64,000 nucleotides of DNA from Haematococcus lacustris (GCA_030144725.1 JASKMD010000018.1:432676-496675); one strand, 5' to 3'. Shown: positions 21,675 to 34,086, counted from the first letter of the stretch. Numbers and translations are program-made. The notes: generated by a model from the sequence alone, not told the origin.

Positions 21675-24600
21675 ATGGATGACATGCCTCGCATTACCGA
21701 CATTTTGCGCGAGCTTAAGTCCGTCCGCATGCGCGCGCTTACACGTGCCTATGACGTCTCGTTTGTACTCTCTGGCAAGCAGTAGTACGGTCTCAGTGCT
21801 CAAAAGTCCCAAATGTAGTTTGTGTCTCGTGTCCTCGGCAGCGTCGGGGACCTCGCGATGTGCACCTCGGAGCAACTCCAGTGCACCCTCACAGGTCAGC
21901 TTGCAGGCAGCCGCCAGATTACAGCAGTTACCGCTAGCTGCTGTGCTTGCAACAGCCTATGCGCTGTTGTCTTTGCAGCCTCTTTCACAGGCCCCCAGCA
22001 GTGTGCCACTAACCCTGATTAGTTTGCCGCTATACTTAGTGACATGTGCAAGTTTGTGATGCTGGCTGCCCTGTAACCGATGCTCACCGCTAATGCTTGC
22101 TCTCGCTGCAGGAGGCATCCTCGCTGCTGGTGTCAGAACAGGCAGTGCAGCTGCAGGTACAGCAGCCAGCAAACCCACAACTGTTGATAGAGCCCAGCCC
22201 ACCTGACCTCAGCCGCCCTCAGCCCTCCCCTGAGCCCAGCGCCCATGCCCTGAGCAGCCCTGAGGAGGACCAGCAGCCCAACCACCTGGCCCATGGTAGC
22301 CCTGAGCCACCACTCCAGCAGCCCAGTGCCACTGTCCTGAGCGGGCCTGGTCAGGCATTGCTGCCAGGTCCCCCTGCCCTAAGCAAGCACGAGGCCCGCA
22401 AGGCGCGGCGCGTGTTCCCCTCCCTCATCCCCCCTCCAGCGCTGCCTGCAGCTCAGGACCAGCTGGCAGCCGTGTTCAGGTGAGCCGGGCCACAGGCTGT
22501 GGACAGGCTGCGGCCACAGGCAGGCTTCGTGAGTGGCACAGCAGCAGCAGCCAGCAGCAGCAGCAGGGCGGTCCTGCAGAGCCTGATCTGCGGCCTGCTA
22601 CAGGACCTGCAGAGGCCTCCACAGCTCAGGGCACAATCACAGCATGCTGCCATCATGCCTGTGTCACAGCACCACCACCCACAGCGTCAAGGCAGGACAC
22701 CCAGGCCGCGCCCTGCACCACATCACACCTGCAGTGCCTTGGTGTTGCCATGCGGCATATGTTGCGTTGTGTTGTGGGGTGGCAGCTGGGTTGTTAGGTT
22801 GAATGCGCAGCAACGGAGCCGTACTAATCGACAAGCCCCTGGGCTGGACCAGCTTTGACGTGGTGGCCAAGCTGCGCTCCGCCCTGAGGTCGCTAGGAGT
22901 AAAAAAGGTGGGGCGGGCCTCCTGCCACCCTCCTCACCCCTCAGGCCTGCTGTGAGCTGGTGCAGTGTGTCTTGGCAGCAGCTGGAGGTATGACACTAGG
23001 GCTAGGACCTGGACTGCCTTTGTAGCTGGCCTAAGGCTGGGTTCACAAGGCGGTGGGACACTGCTTACCTGCTTCGCCCTTCCACCTGTTCAGTGGGGCC
23101 TTGCTTGGCTGGGTAGAGGTCACAGCTGAGCTGACCAGGCTTATGCGGTGCTGATGTGACCTTGCGATTTTACAGAAGCACATGGCAGCACAGTTGTTCC
23201 CCTACTACTATATTACTACAGGGCAGGGGCTGTGTTATCTGTTCTCCAAACTGTTTGCATGCAGCAAGCATCCGGTACCACTACCGGATTCACTACCCCA
23301 ACCCACTTGCGAAGGCTGGGCAATCTATGATGGCATGAACACATGCTATGCTGGCCTAGGGTGCTCGGTCTCGCAGCCCCTTTACAGCACCTTGCAGCAG
23401 GCCAGATGCACTGTGGCGGCAACCCCTCACCATCCTGCCCAAGTCCATCTTGCCATGAAGACCAGGGGAACAAGTAGAAGGAGATGATCTGACCTCCTCG
23501 TCAAGCCCAGGTCTCGGCTGCCAGACAGTGACTCATGAGCAGCCCAACCCAACCTAGATGGTGTTCTGTTGACCCTGTGGTGTGACCTGTCAAGGCAGGG
23601 GTGTGACCTGTCAAGGCAGGGGTGTGACCACTTCAGGCAGGGGTGTGACCTGTTCAGGCAGGGGCGTGTCCTGCAGTGCAGGTGGGCCACTCAGGCACCT
23701 TGGACCCCATGGCCACCGGGCTGCTGATACTGGGCACAGGAGCAGGCACCCGCTTCTGTGATGAGTTCACAGCCATGCGCAAGTCCTACTCAGGTGGCCT
23801 GCTGGGCACTAACCCTGGGTGCTGCTGCCCAGCCCACAGCAGCTCACTGTCTGCGCTACGCCATGCCATGCATGCATGCCATGCCATGCCATGCCATGCC
23901 ATGCCATGCCATGCCATGCCATGCCATGCCATGCCATGCCATGCCATGCCATGCCATGCCATGCCATGCCATGCCATGCCATGCCATGCCATGCCATGCC
24001 ATGCCATGCCATGCCATGCCATGCCATGCCATGCCATGCCATGCCATGCCATGCCATGCCATGCCATGCCATGCCATGCCATGCCATGCCATGCCATGCC
24101 ATGCCATGCCATGCCATGCCATGCCATGCCATGCCATGCCATGCCATGCCATGCCATGCCACGCCACGCCACGCCCACAGCCATCAGCAATGCAGGACAG
24201 CCAAGTGGAGTCCCTCCCCCTTCCCCTGCTGCTGCTGTGACTGCTGTCCCCCTTGCTGCTGCTGCTGATGCCGCTGCCCCCTCCGCTGCTGCTTCTGCTG
24301 CTGCACCTGATGCTGCTGCCCCCTCTGCTGCTGTCATCTTGTTCCAGTGCTGCTGCTGGCCTAGATAGGACGCTGCTATGACTGCCCTGCTGGTCCCCCT
24401 GTGGCAGGTGTGATGAGGCTAGGGGAGATCACACCCTCGTATGACGCAGAGACCCCCGTGTCTGCCCAAGCCCCATGGCAGCACCTCACAGGTGACGACA
24501 TGCACAGCTTTGACTAGGGGTACGTTCTGGCAGCGTCCTTTAGCACAGCACCCACAGCACCCACAGCACCCACAGCACCCACAGCACCCACAGCACCCAC

Positions 24601-27600
24601 AGTACCCACACCACCCACAGCACCCACAGCACCCACAGCACCCACACCACCCACACCACCTTGCACCCTGCAGCACAGCACTTCACAGCACCCACAGCAC
24701 CCACAGCACCCACACCACCCACACCACCTTGCACCCTGCAGCACAGCACTTCACAGCACCCACAGCACCCACACCACCCACACCACCCACACCACCCACA
24801 CCACCTTGCACCCTGCAGCACAGCACTTCACAGCACCCACAGCACCCACAGCACCCACAGCACCCACACCACCTTGCACCCTGCAGCACAGCACTTCACA
24901 GCACCCACAGCACCCACACCACCCACACCACCCACACCACCTTGCACCCTGCAGCACAGCACTTCACAGCACCCACAGCACCCACACCACCCACACCACC
25001 CACACCACCTTGCACCCTGCAGCACAGCACTTCACAGCACCCACAGCACCCACACCACCCACACCACCCACACCACCTTGCACCCTGCAGCACAGCACTT
25101 CACAGCACCCACAGCACCCACACCACCCACACCACCCACACCACCTTGCACCCTGCAGCACAGCACTTCACAGCACCCACAGCACCCACACCACCCACAC
25201 CACCCACACCACCTTGCACCCTGCAGCACAGCACTTCACAGCACCCACACCACCCACACCACCCACACCACCTTGCACCCTGCAGCACAGCACTTCACAG
25301 CACCCACAGCACCCACACCACCCACACCACCCACACCACCTTGCACCCTGCAGCACAGCACTTCACAGCACCCACAGCACCCACAGCACCCACACCACCC
25401 ACACCACCTTGCACCCTGCAGCACAGCACTTCACAGCACCCACAGCACCCACACCACCCACACCACCCACACCACCTTGCACCCTGCAGCACAGCACTTC
25501 ACAGCACCCACAGCACCCACACCACCCACACCACCTTGCACCCTGCAGCACAGCACTTCACAGCACCCACAGCACCCACACCACCCACACCACCCACACC
25601 ACCTTGCACCCTGCAGCACAGCACTGGCAGGACCCAGCCTCGCCCTGGCAGCACCCCGCAGCGCCACACCAGCTGCAGCCTGGCACCACCCGCATTGCCG
25701 ACACCTTGGGAGGCCACTGCAGGGTGGGGCTGCAGCACAGGCACAGCACTGGGGCGCAGCACTGGGCCCCTGCACACTCTGGCAAGGGTGAGCACCCTGG
25801 CAGCAGTCAGGCACCTGACCAACGCAGCCAGGCGCACCCTGGCAGTGCGGCACTACTGGCCCTGTCCGTGTGGCCCCCGCATTGGCTCCCGCACTAGGCC
25901 CCGCACTAGGCCCCGCACTAGGCCCCGCACTAGGCCCCGCACTAGGCCCCACGCTACAGGCTTGACAGCAGGCAGTAGGTGGCAGCCTGCACGGTACTGC
26001 AGCCTCACCCAGGACACTTCACTGACCAAGTGAGCCCAGCGGGCAATCACAGCGCAGGCCAGGCAACCACTTGCAACCCTTTGCTCAGTGGCTGGCACTC
26101 AGCTGCAGCCCCACACGTAGCAATAGGTGGACACAGGCACAGGACAGGTGGCACACAGGCAGCTGCGGCCCACCTGCTGCTGGGGCCTTCAAGGCTGCTG
26201 AGGTGCCCTGCGTAAGGCTGGGCAGGCACCTGCCTATGGCACAGCATGGTGGGCAGGGTACCCTCCCTACCATCCACCCACCCACCCACCCTCACCTTCT
26301 TGAAAAAGTGCTCCAGCGCCCGGTCCTTGGCTCCATACAGCCTCAGCCGCTGCCGTCCCCACTTGGGGTCCAGGTACACCTCCCACACTGCGTCCCAGGT
26401 GGCCAGGGTGACGTTGATGTGCTTGAGATTGGCCACCAGGGAGGTGCCGGCTGAGCTTGCTGCTGCCAGGTGCTGGAGGTGGGGCTTGATCGGTGCTAGC
26501 CACCGCTCGGTGGCACGGCGGGCATTGTTCAGCCCGCTGGCATGCTTGACCTGGCCCTTGGTCAGCTTCCAACGGGCCAGCTGGTCTGCCAGCAGCTGGC
26601 CTGTCGCCGTATCCCAGGCTGCGCTGACTGCTTGGGTGACGCCAGGGTCAATGCCCACCCCAATCTGTGTTGCTGGGTCGAACACAAACTGTCGCGTCTC
26701 GGCTAGGGCCTTGTCAATGGGGGGCAGCCCCAGCACATGGGCCGCTACTGCTGCTACTCATGGGGCTGCCACTGGGCTGCTGTTGCTGCTGGAGGGGCCT
26801 GCTGAGGGTGGGGCAGGAGGGGTTGGGAGGGGACGGGGGTAGTGCACACACACACTGACGCTGTCTGTCTCCTTCTAATGTGTGCCCAGGCTGCTCAGCT
26901 GCACACCCCACTCTGCTTCTATGCCCAGACAGCAACACACACACCACCTGAATGAAGGACAAAGGATGCCCGCTTGCTTGCTTGCTGTGCTTGCTTGTAT
27001 GCTTGCATGTCAAACTGATTCTCCCTCGCCTCAGCTTCAGGCACTCTGACCTTTGTTAGGGCTGGTCACAGCCGCCCCTGGTGGCCCCCTAGCCAGGCAA
27101 TGCTGGCATGCCTAGCAGGCCGCATCCAGGGGGTGGTGGGGCACGGGCTCCCCTGCCCTGAGGCATGAGAGGTCTGCATGAGGGAGACAGAGCAAGCCTG
27201 CATGCTTCTCACGTGCCCACTTCTCCCTTACCCTCTACCCACCCCTTCCAAGCAAGGGCTGAGTGGAGGGGTAGGGTAGTGCTTCCCTCAGTCCTTTGGG
27301 GTGGGTCAATGGACCCGTGAACCCTGGGCAGGTGCGGGTGCTCACCCTCGTACAAATAGGGCACCCTCATACAAGTGCTCAGAGACCTGACTTGGTCTAG
27401 CCAAAACTAGGCAAACCTCTGTGTACTCACCGCGTTCCTAGTTTGTGCTTGTGTTGAGCAACACCCAGTGCCATCTTAACATCCTGCTGGCCACCCTCCT
27501 GCCCCTAACACCTGGAAACCTTGTCAACCCATCCCACTCCACACTGCTGCTGTGCACTCACACGGAGGCAGGGGCAGGTTGAGGTCACTGCCCACCACCT

Positions 27601-29068
27601 CCTAGCCCCCCTCACTGCCCGCTTGTCGCCTCCCCTCCCCCTCCCCTGCCTTGTTGTGTGCCGGCGCAGATGAGCAGGTGCAGTCCGCAGCAGAGAAGTT
27701 TGTGGGCAACTTACAACAGCTGCCACCCATGTTCAGTGCTGTCAAGGTGGCGGGGCAGCGGCTCTATTGGGCTGCCAGGGAGGGCCTGGAGGTGGTCAGG
27801 TGCGCTGACATGGGCACTGGCCAGCACCCACCTCACCTTAGGACCGCTGCTGCTGCCACCACCATTACTGCCGCTGCCACCACTACCACCACCACCGCCA
27901 CTGCCTCTACTGCCGCCCCCACTGCCTTCGCTTCCACCGCCCTAGCCATGGCTGTCGTCACCACTGCTCTTCCTGTTGTTGGCCGCAGGCAGCCGAGGGC
28001 GGTTCAGGTGTTCAGCTTGACGGTGTGGAGGGAGGGGCAGGCAGCGCAGGACCTGCACTTCCACATGCACTGCAGCAAGGGGACCTATGTGCGCAGTGTG
28101 GCTCACGACCTGGGGCAGGCATTGGGGTGTGGGGCACACCTGACCGCACTGCGCAGGTCAGTGGGTGGCTTAGGTTTAGGCCCACCCTGCCTGGATGCAA
28201 GCATAGGAACAGCAGCTGGTCCAGGCTCCCTGCCATCAGGGCCGTGCCCTGCACTTGCTAGGGGCTTGTAGTTCTACCCTGGACACAGCCGGCTCTTCCT
28301 CAACTGCTGTTGTTGGGAAGAAGAGGGAGCAGGCTATGCATACACCACGTTATGCCCCCTCACACTTGGCCCTAACTCTCATGTTGCTGGTATGTCGTAT
28401 GCTTGCTCACTTACTTACATGGATTGTGTGCTGGCTCAATGATATCCTCCTCACCACCATCATTGACTCCTCGGTGCCCTGGCACTGCCCTGGGATGACC
28501 AAAGCAACCACCCCATGCTGATGCCTGACATACAGCCTGCTCGGTCACATTCGCTGGCAGCAAACCCCATTTACACTGCCACCACGTGTTCATACCTGGA
28601 CATCAGCCACACCAAGAGGGTGTGACACACCTTGTGTCCCCATTCACCTTTCTTTGCTGTCTTTGGTGGCATGAGCTGGTATTTGTTTGTGGCTGGTCTT
28701 AGCGTTTTGACATTGAGACTGGCGTTGGCGCCTGCATTGGTGTCGGCGTGGGCTTCAGCGTCGGCGTTAGCTACTGTGACATGCCAATGGTGTGCAGGGA
28801 GACGGTGGGAGATTTCTCTGTCTCGGTCGCCTGGCAGCTGCCCGACCTCATCGACCAGCTGGCAGAAGCCGAGCTGAGGGCTGTAGGCCAGGGCCAGGGC
28901 ACAGCCAAGAAGCTGAGTATGAGGGCGGTGCAAAAGCTCGGCCACGGGCTGCTGCCTGCGCTGACGGCATGGCTTGTGGTGTTGAGCTGTTTTGATGCGT
29001 TGTTGACCTTGGATGCACATGCCAGGGGCAGCAGCAGAGACATGGCCTCGCCTGGACAGCGTGTGTGA
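21675..29068 (+). CDS. truB: TruB-type tRNA pseudouridine-55 synthase
   Basis: Isomerises uridine 55 of tRNA to pseudouridine; probably an organellar or nuclear TruB/Pus4-type enzyme. Firm exons: 22112-22479, 22811-22907, 23682-23793, 24408-24491, 27670-27799, 27989-28156, 28798-29068. Phases agree throughout. Motifs: [37 protein letters not shown] (catalytic Asp in TLDP), [48 protein letters not shown], and RETVGDFSV. The exon at 22112 adds a Pro/Gln-rich leader ending [18 protein letters not shown] 5' exon from the ATG at 21675 ([20 protein letters not shown]), probably joined by a GC donor near 21777, is plausible but weak. Intron 24492-27669 is 3.2 kb and full of repeats and a Fanzor fragment. 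The C terminus is longer than in bacterial TruB. Confidence 0.88.
23085..23465 (-). mobile_element. Fanzor-like fragment (copy D) in a TruB intron
   Basis: Antisense to truB, in the intron 22908-23681. It matches the C-terminal half of copy A: a stretch reading [12 protein letters not shown] near 23155-23120 aligns with DEHRTSRVSSAV, and 23375-23460 aligns with the exon around 15385-15480 (CACCTTGCAGCAGGC in common). Decayed, no open frame. Confidence 0.5.
23876..24160. repeat. (ATGCC)n satellite, about 57 copies
   Basis: Perfect pentanucleotide array, followed by ACGCC variants, in the TruB intron 23794-24407. All frames are open because 5-bp units give a 15-bp codon cycle without stops. 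Confidence 0.97.
24544..25625. repeat. higher-order 68-bp tandem array, about 15 units
   Basis: Built from 9-bp blocks CCCACAGCA or CCCACACCA, closed in each unit by a fixed segment ending GCAGCACAGCACTTCACAG. Spacing between fixed segments is 68 bases, with 59 or 77 in a few units, i.e. plus or minus one 9-bp block. Lies in the TruB intron 24492-27669. Confidence 0.93.
25868..25952. repeat. 12-bp GCACTAGGCCCC tandem repeat
   Basis: About six near-identical 12-bp units downstream of the 68-bp array in the same intron. Confidence 0.85.
26090..26900 (-). mobile_element. Fanzor-like fragment (copy C) in a TruB intron
   Basis: Antisense to truB. The least damaged copy of the central exon: the frame at 26736-26285 reads through [80 protein letters not shown] and [10 protein letters not shown], and ends at a GTGAGG donor near 26297. 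Only this exon and about 150 bases upstream remain; the upstream piece (26847-26900) matches 16230-16285 of copy A. The intact frame suggests more recent arrival than copy A. Confidence 0.6.
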
Positions 29069-29084
29069 GGTGCTGATGGCCACT
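29069..29084. other. TruB 3' end before the inverted-repeat unit
   Basis: Short spacer between the TruB stop and the left arm of the unit that follows. Confidence 0.3.
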
Positions 29085-29840
29085 ACTTAGCAGCTGCGAG
29101 TAACGAGGATGAGATGGGGTTCAATGACAGGATGGCAAGGAGTCTATGGCACTAGCTGTGGAAAGATGTAGCGTTGAGAGAGTGACAGCAGCTGCTCTGT
29201 TGTAGGGTTGAGGTCCTGGCGCGACAGACCTCTACGACGTGTTTGAGGGCCTCCTTACGCGCAGTGGGGCTGGCCTGTTGTGAAGGCTCGTGGCCGACAG
29301 CTCCTTAGGATCTGTAGCCCACAGCTGTTCCACGTAGCTGCTGCATTTGTAGTACACAGCTCCTGTGACGAGCTGTTATACCTGAACCGACGTGGCTTCT
29401 CATGAGGCCCTGTAGCAACGGCCTGTGCTCATGCTCACCCGCTCCGGCTGAGAATACGAACTAGCAGCTGTTAGAGGGCCTAAGGATTGTAAGGACAATG
29501 CCAGTGCACGGACAAACAGTTGTAAACAAAAACTTGCCAAAAATATGCATTAGGCACACTAGCAGTAGCTTTTACAACAGCGAGCTCGCAGCCTGTGTTT
29601 GATTTGGTTTATTTTGGTGTGGCATGAGGGCTGCAGGGATTTAAAAATTGTTAGAGGGCCCAGTCGGCACAGGAGGAGACATCAGCGGCGCCGCGAGCCA
29701 TCTGAGGCGGGAACACAGAGCCTTTACAACAGATCAGCTGCTGTCACTCTCTCAATGCTACATCAACAGCCAGTGCCACAGCCTCCTCGCCATCCTGTCA
29801 CTGAACCCCATCCCACCCTCGTTACTCGCGGCAGCTACCT
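29085..29840. mobile_element. inverted-repeat unit carrying a gene-tail copy
   Basis: Arms of about 115-120 bases at 29085-29206 and 29722-29838 are inverted copies of each other, sharing GAGTAACGAGG, TGACAGGATGGC and TTGAGAGAGTGACAGCAGCT. Between them lies 29213-29470, a copy of the last exon and 3' flank of the coiled-coil gene. Gene capture by a TIR element, or an inverted duplication event, could produce this. The right arm itself lies in an open plus frame reading AFTTDQLLSLSQCYINSQCH, so the arms may derive from an exon. No transposase seen. Confidence 0.55.
29213..29470 (+). pseudogene. truncated copy of the coiled-coil gene's 3' end
   Basis: Matches 20227-20470. It contains the codons for the final residues (frame reads DLYDVFEGLLTRSGAGL then TGA) and the 3' flank. 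Nothing upstream of the last exon is present, so it cannot be expressed as that protein. Confidence 0.9.
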
Positions 29841-30412
29841 ATCATGCAAGCCTGGCAGGACCGATTTGACCACCCATGCTGTTAATCTAGATGTATGACC
29901 ACCCATGCTGTCAATGTAACCAACAGTGCAAGCCAGACGCCCAAGCCTGCTGATGCAGCGCATCCTCTACCACTCACAAGGAGCATAACGCATGGTCACG
30001 CTCAACAAGTGGTGCCACAGGAGATGGCAACACACAGGAATGCAAGGGCAAGGGACCTGGTGCACGTCTCCACACAGCCTGCTGCACTACACAACACGAC
30101 TGGGGCACTGGCACTGGCAAGAATCAGTCCAACTACCCTCTTCAACACGGAACACGGTGTTGTCTGCCAAGAATCTTTTCACACAGTTTGCTGATCACCA
30201 TGAATGGCCGGTGTCTGCAATGAGGGCCTAGTCGGCACCACCAGCACCAAGCGCTCATCATCCCAATGTGGTGAGTCAATGTGGATCATCACCTCGTTTG
30301 CTGTCTGAGCCATCTGAGGACTTGGGATTCTTAGTGAAATGCCATGCATGCATAATGCATGTGCAGGCCTGTGAAGCATGCGTCTACAGTCGGTGGAGCA
30401 CGCAATGGCGTG
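29841..30412. other. convergent intergenic spacer
   Basis: Lies between the inverted-repeat unit and the 3' end of the sulfotransferase-like gene. No gene supported. A short repeat GAGGGCCNAGTCGGCAC occurs at about 30222 and also at 29657. Confidence 0.3.
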
Positions 30413-33400
30413 TCACCTGGCCTGCAGGGAGACGTAGCCACACTGCTGAGTGCTCAGGTTCTGAAGGCCCAGCTTGGAGTCAAGGAGCTGGACAAAGTTG
30501 AAGAGCAGGACGTCCAGGGCCTGCAGCTCGCGAGCAAACTTGTACACCTGCGGCAGGAGAGCACCGCTCGTACCTTGCACCCAGTCCCATCACAGTGATG
30601 ATGCCCAGCACCACACCGATCATGTGCGCCTCTGCGCCACTCATCACCATCAACAAGCAGCACAGCAATGCGAACACCAGGCCACCTAGGAGTCGCACCC
30701 GCTGGCAAGGTGGGCAGGCAGGGTGCTGTGCAGGCCTCTATGCTTCACACTCCCTGGCAACGCTGCACCTGCCATCATGGTCAGCAATGAGGGGTACACC
30801 CAGCAGCTACCCACCCATGCCCTGTTTCCACACAACCCAGGTTGGCCCAGTGGGCAAGGTTGGCAGGCAGGGTGCCATGCAGGTATGTAGTTGTGAGAGA
30901 CATTGAGGACAACATGGTAAGCAAGCTGTCACAGGCATGCAAGATTGCAGATCACATTGGTGCAGGTGTGCCAGAGGCTGGATTAGGAGCCTGGCTTTTG
31001 CATCGCACGCCTTCTCTATGCCTCATACCTGCACATCCGGTAAGTTCCGTGCTTTCAGCAGCTCATAGTCTGTGGGCATGGTGATCTCATCGGCGATGTC
31101 ATGCGAAGACCTGTATGAGACAGACATCCGTATTGTATGCTGTATGCAAGTGCATGTGCAGGTGTGAGGGTGTGAAGCAGGAATGCAACCGCATCAGGTA
31201 CACCAGCGTACCTGATGTTCCCATCCTGCAGGCTGAACTCCCAGCCCAGCCCCACTTTCAATGTAATGTCGTTGAACGGCTTGTTCTCCAGCGTGAGCAG
31301 CAGGTCATGCAGCAATACCTGCAGCATGCACGAGCCGGGCGCCAGCAGCAGGCAAGGGCATATGTTGTATACATAGGATGCTCAAATGCCAAGCAACCGT
31401 CCTAACTGTCCGTGCTAACTGTCCGAGCTGCTAGGTGACCTTGAGAGGGAGGCCCAGGGCGTGGCAAAGATGTGTTGTCCACTGGCATCTACAGACTCTA
31501 CAGCTCGGCCACACAGACCCACACTGTCTCTGGTTGAGGGATCTCAGAACCAGTGTTCATGACATGTGGGAGGCTCACCTGCACTTTGGCTTGCTGTACC
31601 AGGGAGTCATCGATGGGCTTGATGGGATGCTCGAAGTACTGGCTGCCCAGCAAGCTGCGGATGTAGTAGTTGTTCACACCGGCAGGCAGAAGCCGCTCCC
31701 AGAAGGCGCTGGAGCGGTCGCTGAATGCTTTCCTGATGTCACGCTCCTTGCCAGAAAGCTGCAGGCAGAGGCAACAAGTGCAGGGTGGGAGATGCTACAG
31801 TTTCCAAATTGGGAGGCATTGGATACCAGCTTGGCCATGGCCCCTGTGCAGGCTGGAGACTGAGGTGGGAGGTGGGAGGATGCTATAGTGCCTAGCCCTG
31901 GGGCAACTGGATACCAGCTTGTCTCACATCCAGCTCAGGTCAATTGTGGCAGATAGAACAACCAACATGTCATGCACACTTAAGTTCGACCCCTTGGGAG
32001 GCCAGGCAATAGCGCAGGCATAGACTGGCACTGCCTTCCCATACGGCCTCTTGACACACACACATAACAGTTTGATTGCATGCCCGGCTTGGTTGTACGG
32101 TTCTTACCGTCTTGTAGAGTTTTTGTATCCAGCTGATCTGGGAGCTCAGGCGGGCTAGGGGCTCGCGGAACATGAGCAGGTTCACAAACTCCTTGCAGAG
32201 AGACTGCTCTCCTGGTGGCAGCGTGAACTCATTGGCGTAGAAGTTCCAGCCTTGTTCCCTGCACTTCACACAGTGAGGCCAGGGGTGAGGGCCAAGCCCG
32301 TGTGACTGCCACTCCTCCCTAGGCCACCTGGCTACCAACGAAGCATCATGAGGTACCCATGGCAAGAGTCCATGCATAGGCGTGGTGGGTGGCTGCCCTG
32401 CTTTCTAACAGCTGGCCTCATAAGTCGGCTGACGGGCTGAGAGGTTTCATTCAGCTGCCATGATGATAATTATGCTGGCAGCTGGCTATGCTTACTCTGG
32501 GTTTGAGAAGTGTTACGACAGTGACACTGACAAACTCCAAAGGGGGTGTGCAGGGTGAACACGGCAGCAGTGTAGCTCACTTTAGCAAGGCCCAGCGAGC
32601 AGCGCAGCCAAGCTGGGCACGTTTGTCTGACTGGAAGTTGACAAACCAAGGATGGCTGACAGCTGCCTTGCCAGTGAGCCTGGACTCCACGCGCTTGTGC
32701 TCAGGTGTTGCTACCCAGCGTGGCTGGTCAAAGAACTTGCGCACCATACAGTTTTGCCGCTCGCCAAAGCTCTGCAAAAGAAGCAGGCATCCCTTGCTTG
32801 TTATCAAAGTTGCATAAACAGGGACATGCAGTGCTCCTAGGTATGTGTTTACCTCTGTCTGGCAACCATTTGTCTCAGCTGACTGGCACAGGTTTGTGCC
32901 ACCAGACTTGGAGATGTGGAAGAACTGGACAGCGCCCTTGTTGGCGATGGACTTCTTGTGGAGCTGGAATAGCTGCAGGAGCAGCTTGTCTACTTGCAGC
33001 TGCACCGGCCGGGAGAATGGGCCGCGTTCTATCCGCTGCTTCACCAGCGCGCCCAGGATCACTCGACGCGCGACCGGGTACCCCAGCCTGCTGGACACCT
33101 GCACAGGGCGGACGGGGTCACGCAGGCGGGCGATGTGATACTCTGGGCCTCCTTTGCCACATTGCCCTTTCAACCTTACCTGCGCTAGCCTGCTGCTTAA
33201 ATAGTCCAGCACTGTAAGCGTGGCAGTCTCGTTGAGCGGGCTGTTGGCGAGCTGCACTGCATCGTATACTATCTCCCTGATGGCGTAGTTGTGCAGCTCA
33301 TGAATCTGCGCTAAGGCTGTGTTGGGAGACTGTATGAGCCACTGAACCAGGGAGTTGTACTGGCTCAATGTCCTGGACGAATTGCCACCCCCGCTGTCAA

Positions 33401-33671
33401 AGGTTGCACCAAAGGCTTCCTCAAATGTGGTAGCGTTCGTCTGCTGCACCAACAAACTCTGCCAAGCTCGCAAAGTATCTGGTGCGACGCCTTTACGCTG
33501 GTGCACTAGCCGGGCTGCACAGGCTGGTGGAGCTAGGCACAGCAGTGCCAGGAGCACGAGAGCTGCAACCTTGGAACTCCTTGGACTCCTGCTGGCGCTA
33601 CAAAGGTCGCCGCAACTCCACATATTGCATCCTTGCAATATGCTGCCCGCGTTCACGCCCACTGCATTCAT
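30413..33671 (-). CDS. sulfotransferase-like type II membrane protein
   Basis: Probably transfers sulfate from PAPS to a glycan or protein in the Golgi lumen; substrate unknown. Exons: 33671-33180, 33098-32853, 32771-32581, 32258-32108, 31758-31579, 31318-31212, 31110-31029, 30547-30413; 527 residues, all phases consistent. A single hydrophobic stretch near residues 34-52 (KVAALVLLALLCLAPPACA) looks like a signal anchor or signal peptide. The loop FFHISKSGGTNLC resembles the 5'-phosphosulfate-binding motif and LLMFREPLARLSSQ the 3'-phosphate motif. ANEFTLPPGEQSLC and VNNYYIRSLLGS follow as in algal members of the family. Its start lies 415 bases from the divergent exonuclease-like gene. Family assignment rests on the two PAPS-binding motifs. 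Confidence 0.75.
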
Positions 33672-34086
33672 CAGGCCGTGAGTTGACTGGCTCGTGGGGG
33701 CTGGCGATTGTGACTGATAACTGGCGATGGCTAGCAGGGTCCGAAGTCTTGCACTGGCGACCGCGAGCTACTAACTACTTGCCGTTGCAATGACGGCAGT
33801 TACTTTTGATGAATGGGAATGGGACTGGTGCGCAAGCAAGCAGGAGTGGGACCCGCTGCGGAAGTGGCAGCGGCGGCACCAGCGGCAGCACTAGTGTCAT
33901 GTGTATCATGCCATGAATCAAACGAACAACCCATTTATCCTAACAAAGGAGATGTGTGTGAGCGACAGCATGCATAGGGTAGGGCTTGAGTTACGGACAC
34001 AGTCCCGTTCTAGGTTAGGGACTCAGTACCATCTGTCACTACCTGTTGTGGAGATACAGGTTATAGCCTGGTGCACGCATCCTGCA
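33672..34086. promoter_or_regulatory. shared divergent promoter region
   Basis: 415 bases between two divergent start codons (33671 minus, 34087 plus), so both promoters should lie here. I see no TATA box I would trust. The plus frame is open from 33901, so a longer N terminus for the right-hand gene is possible. Confidence 0.4.

Noticed and set aside
23809..24368. Long ORFs on both strands reading repeats of MPCHA or MAWHG
   Set aside because: They only translate the ATGCC satellite; a 5-bp unit without stops is open in every frame, and truB exons flank it.
24544..25625. CRISPR-like array of regular repeats
   Set aside because: The segments between fixed parts are themselves built of the same 9-bp blocks, not unique spacers; the setting is an intron of a nuclear gene.
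24441..26033. 530-residue plus-strand ORF of His/Pro/Thr repeats
   Set aside because: It is the 68-bp intron array read through; it overlaps a TruB intron whose splice phase fits the conserved protein exactly.
28255..28521. Short plus ORF in the last TruB intron
   Set aside because: No family, and the TruB reading jumps cleanly from LTALRR to RETVGDFSV across it.
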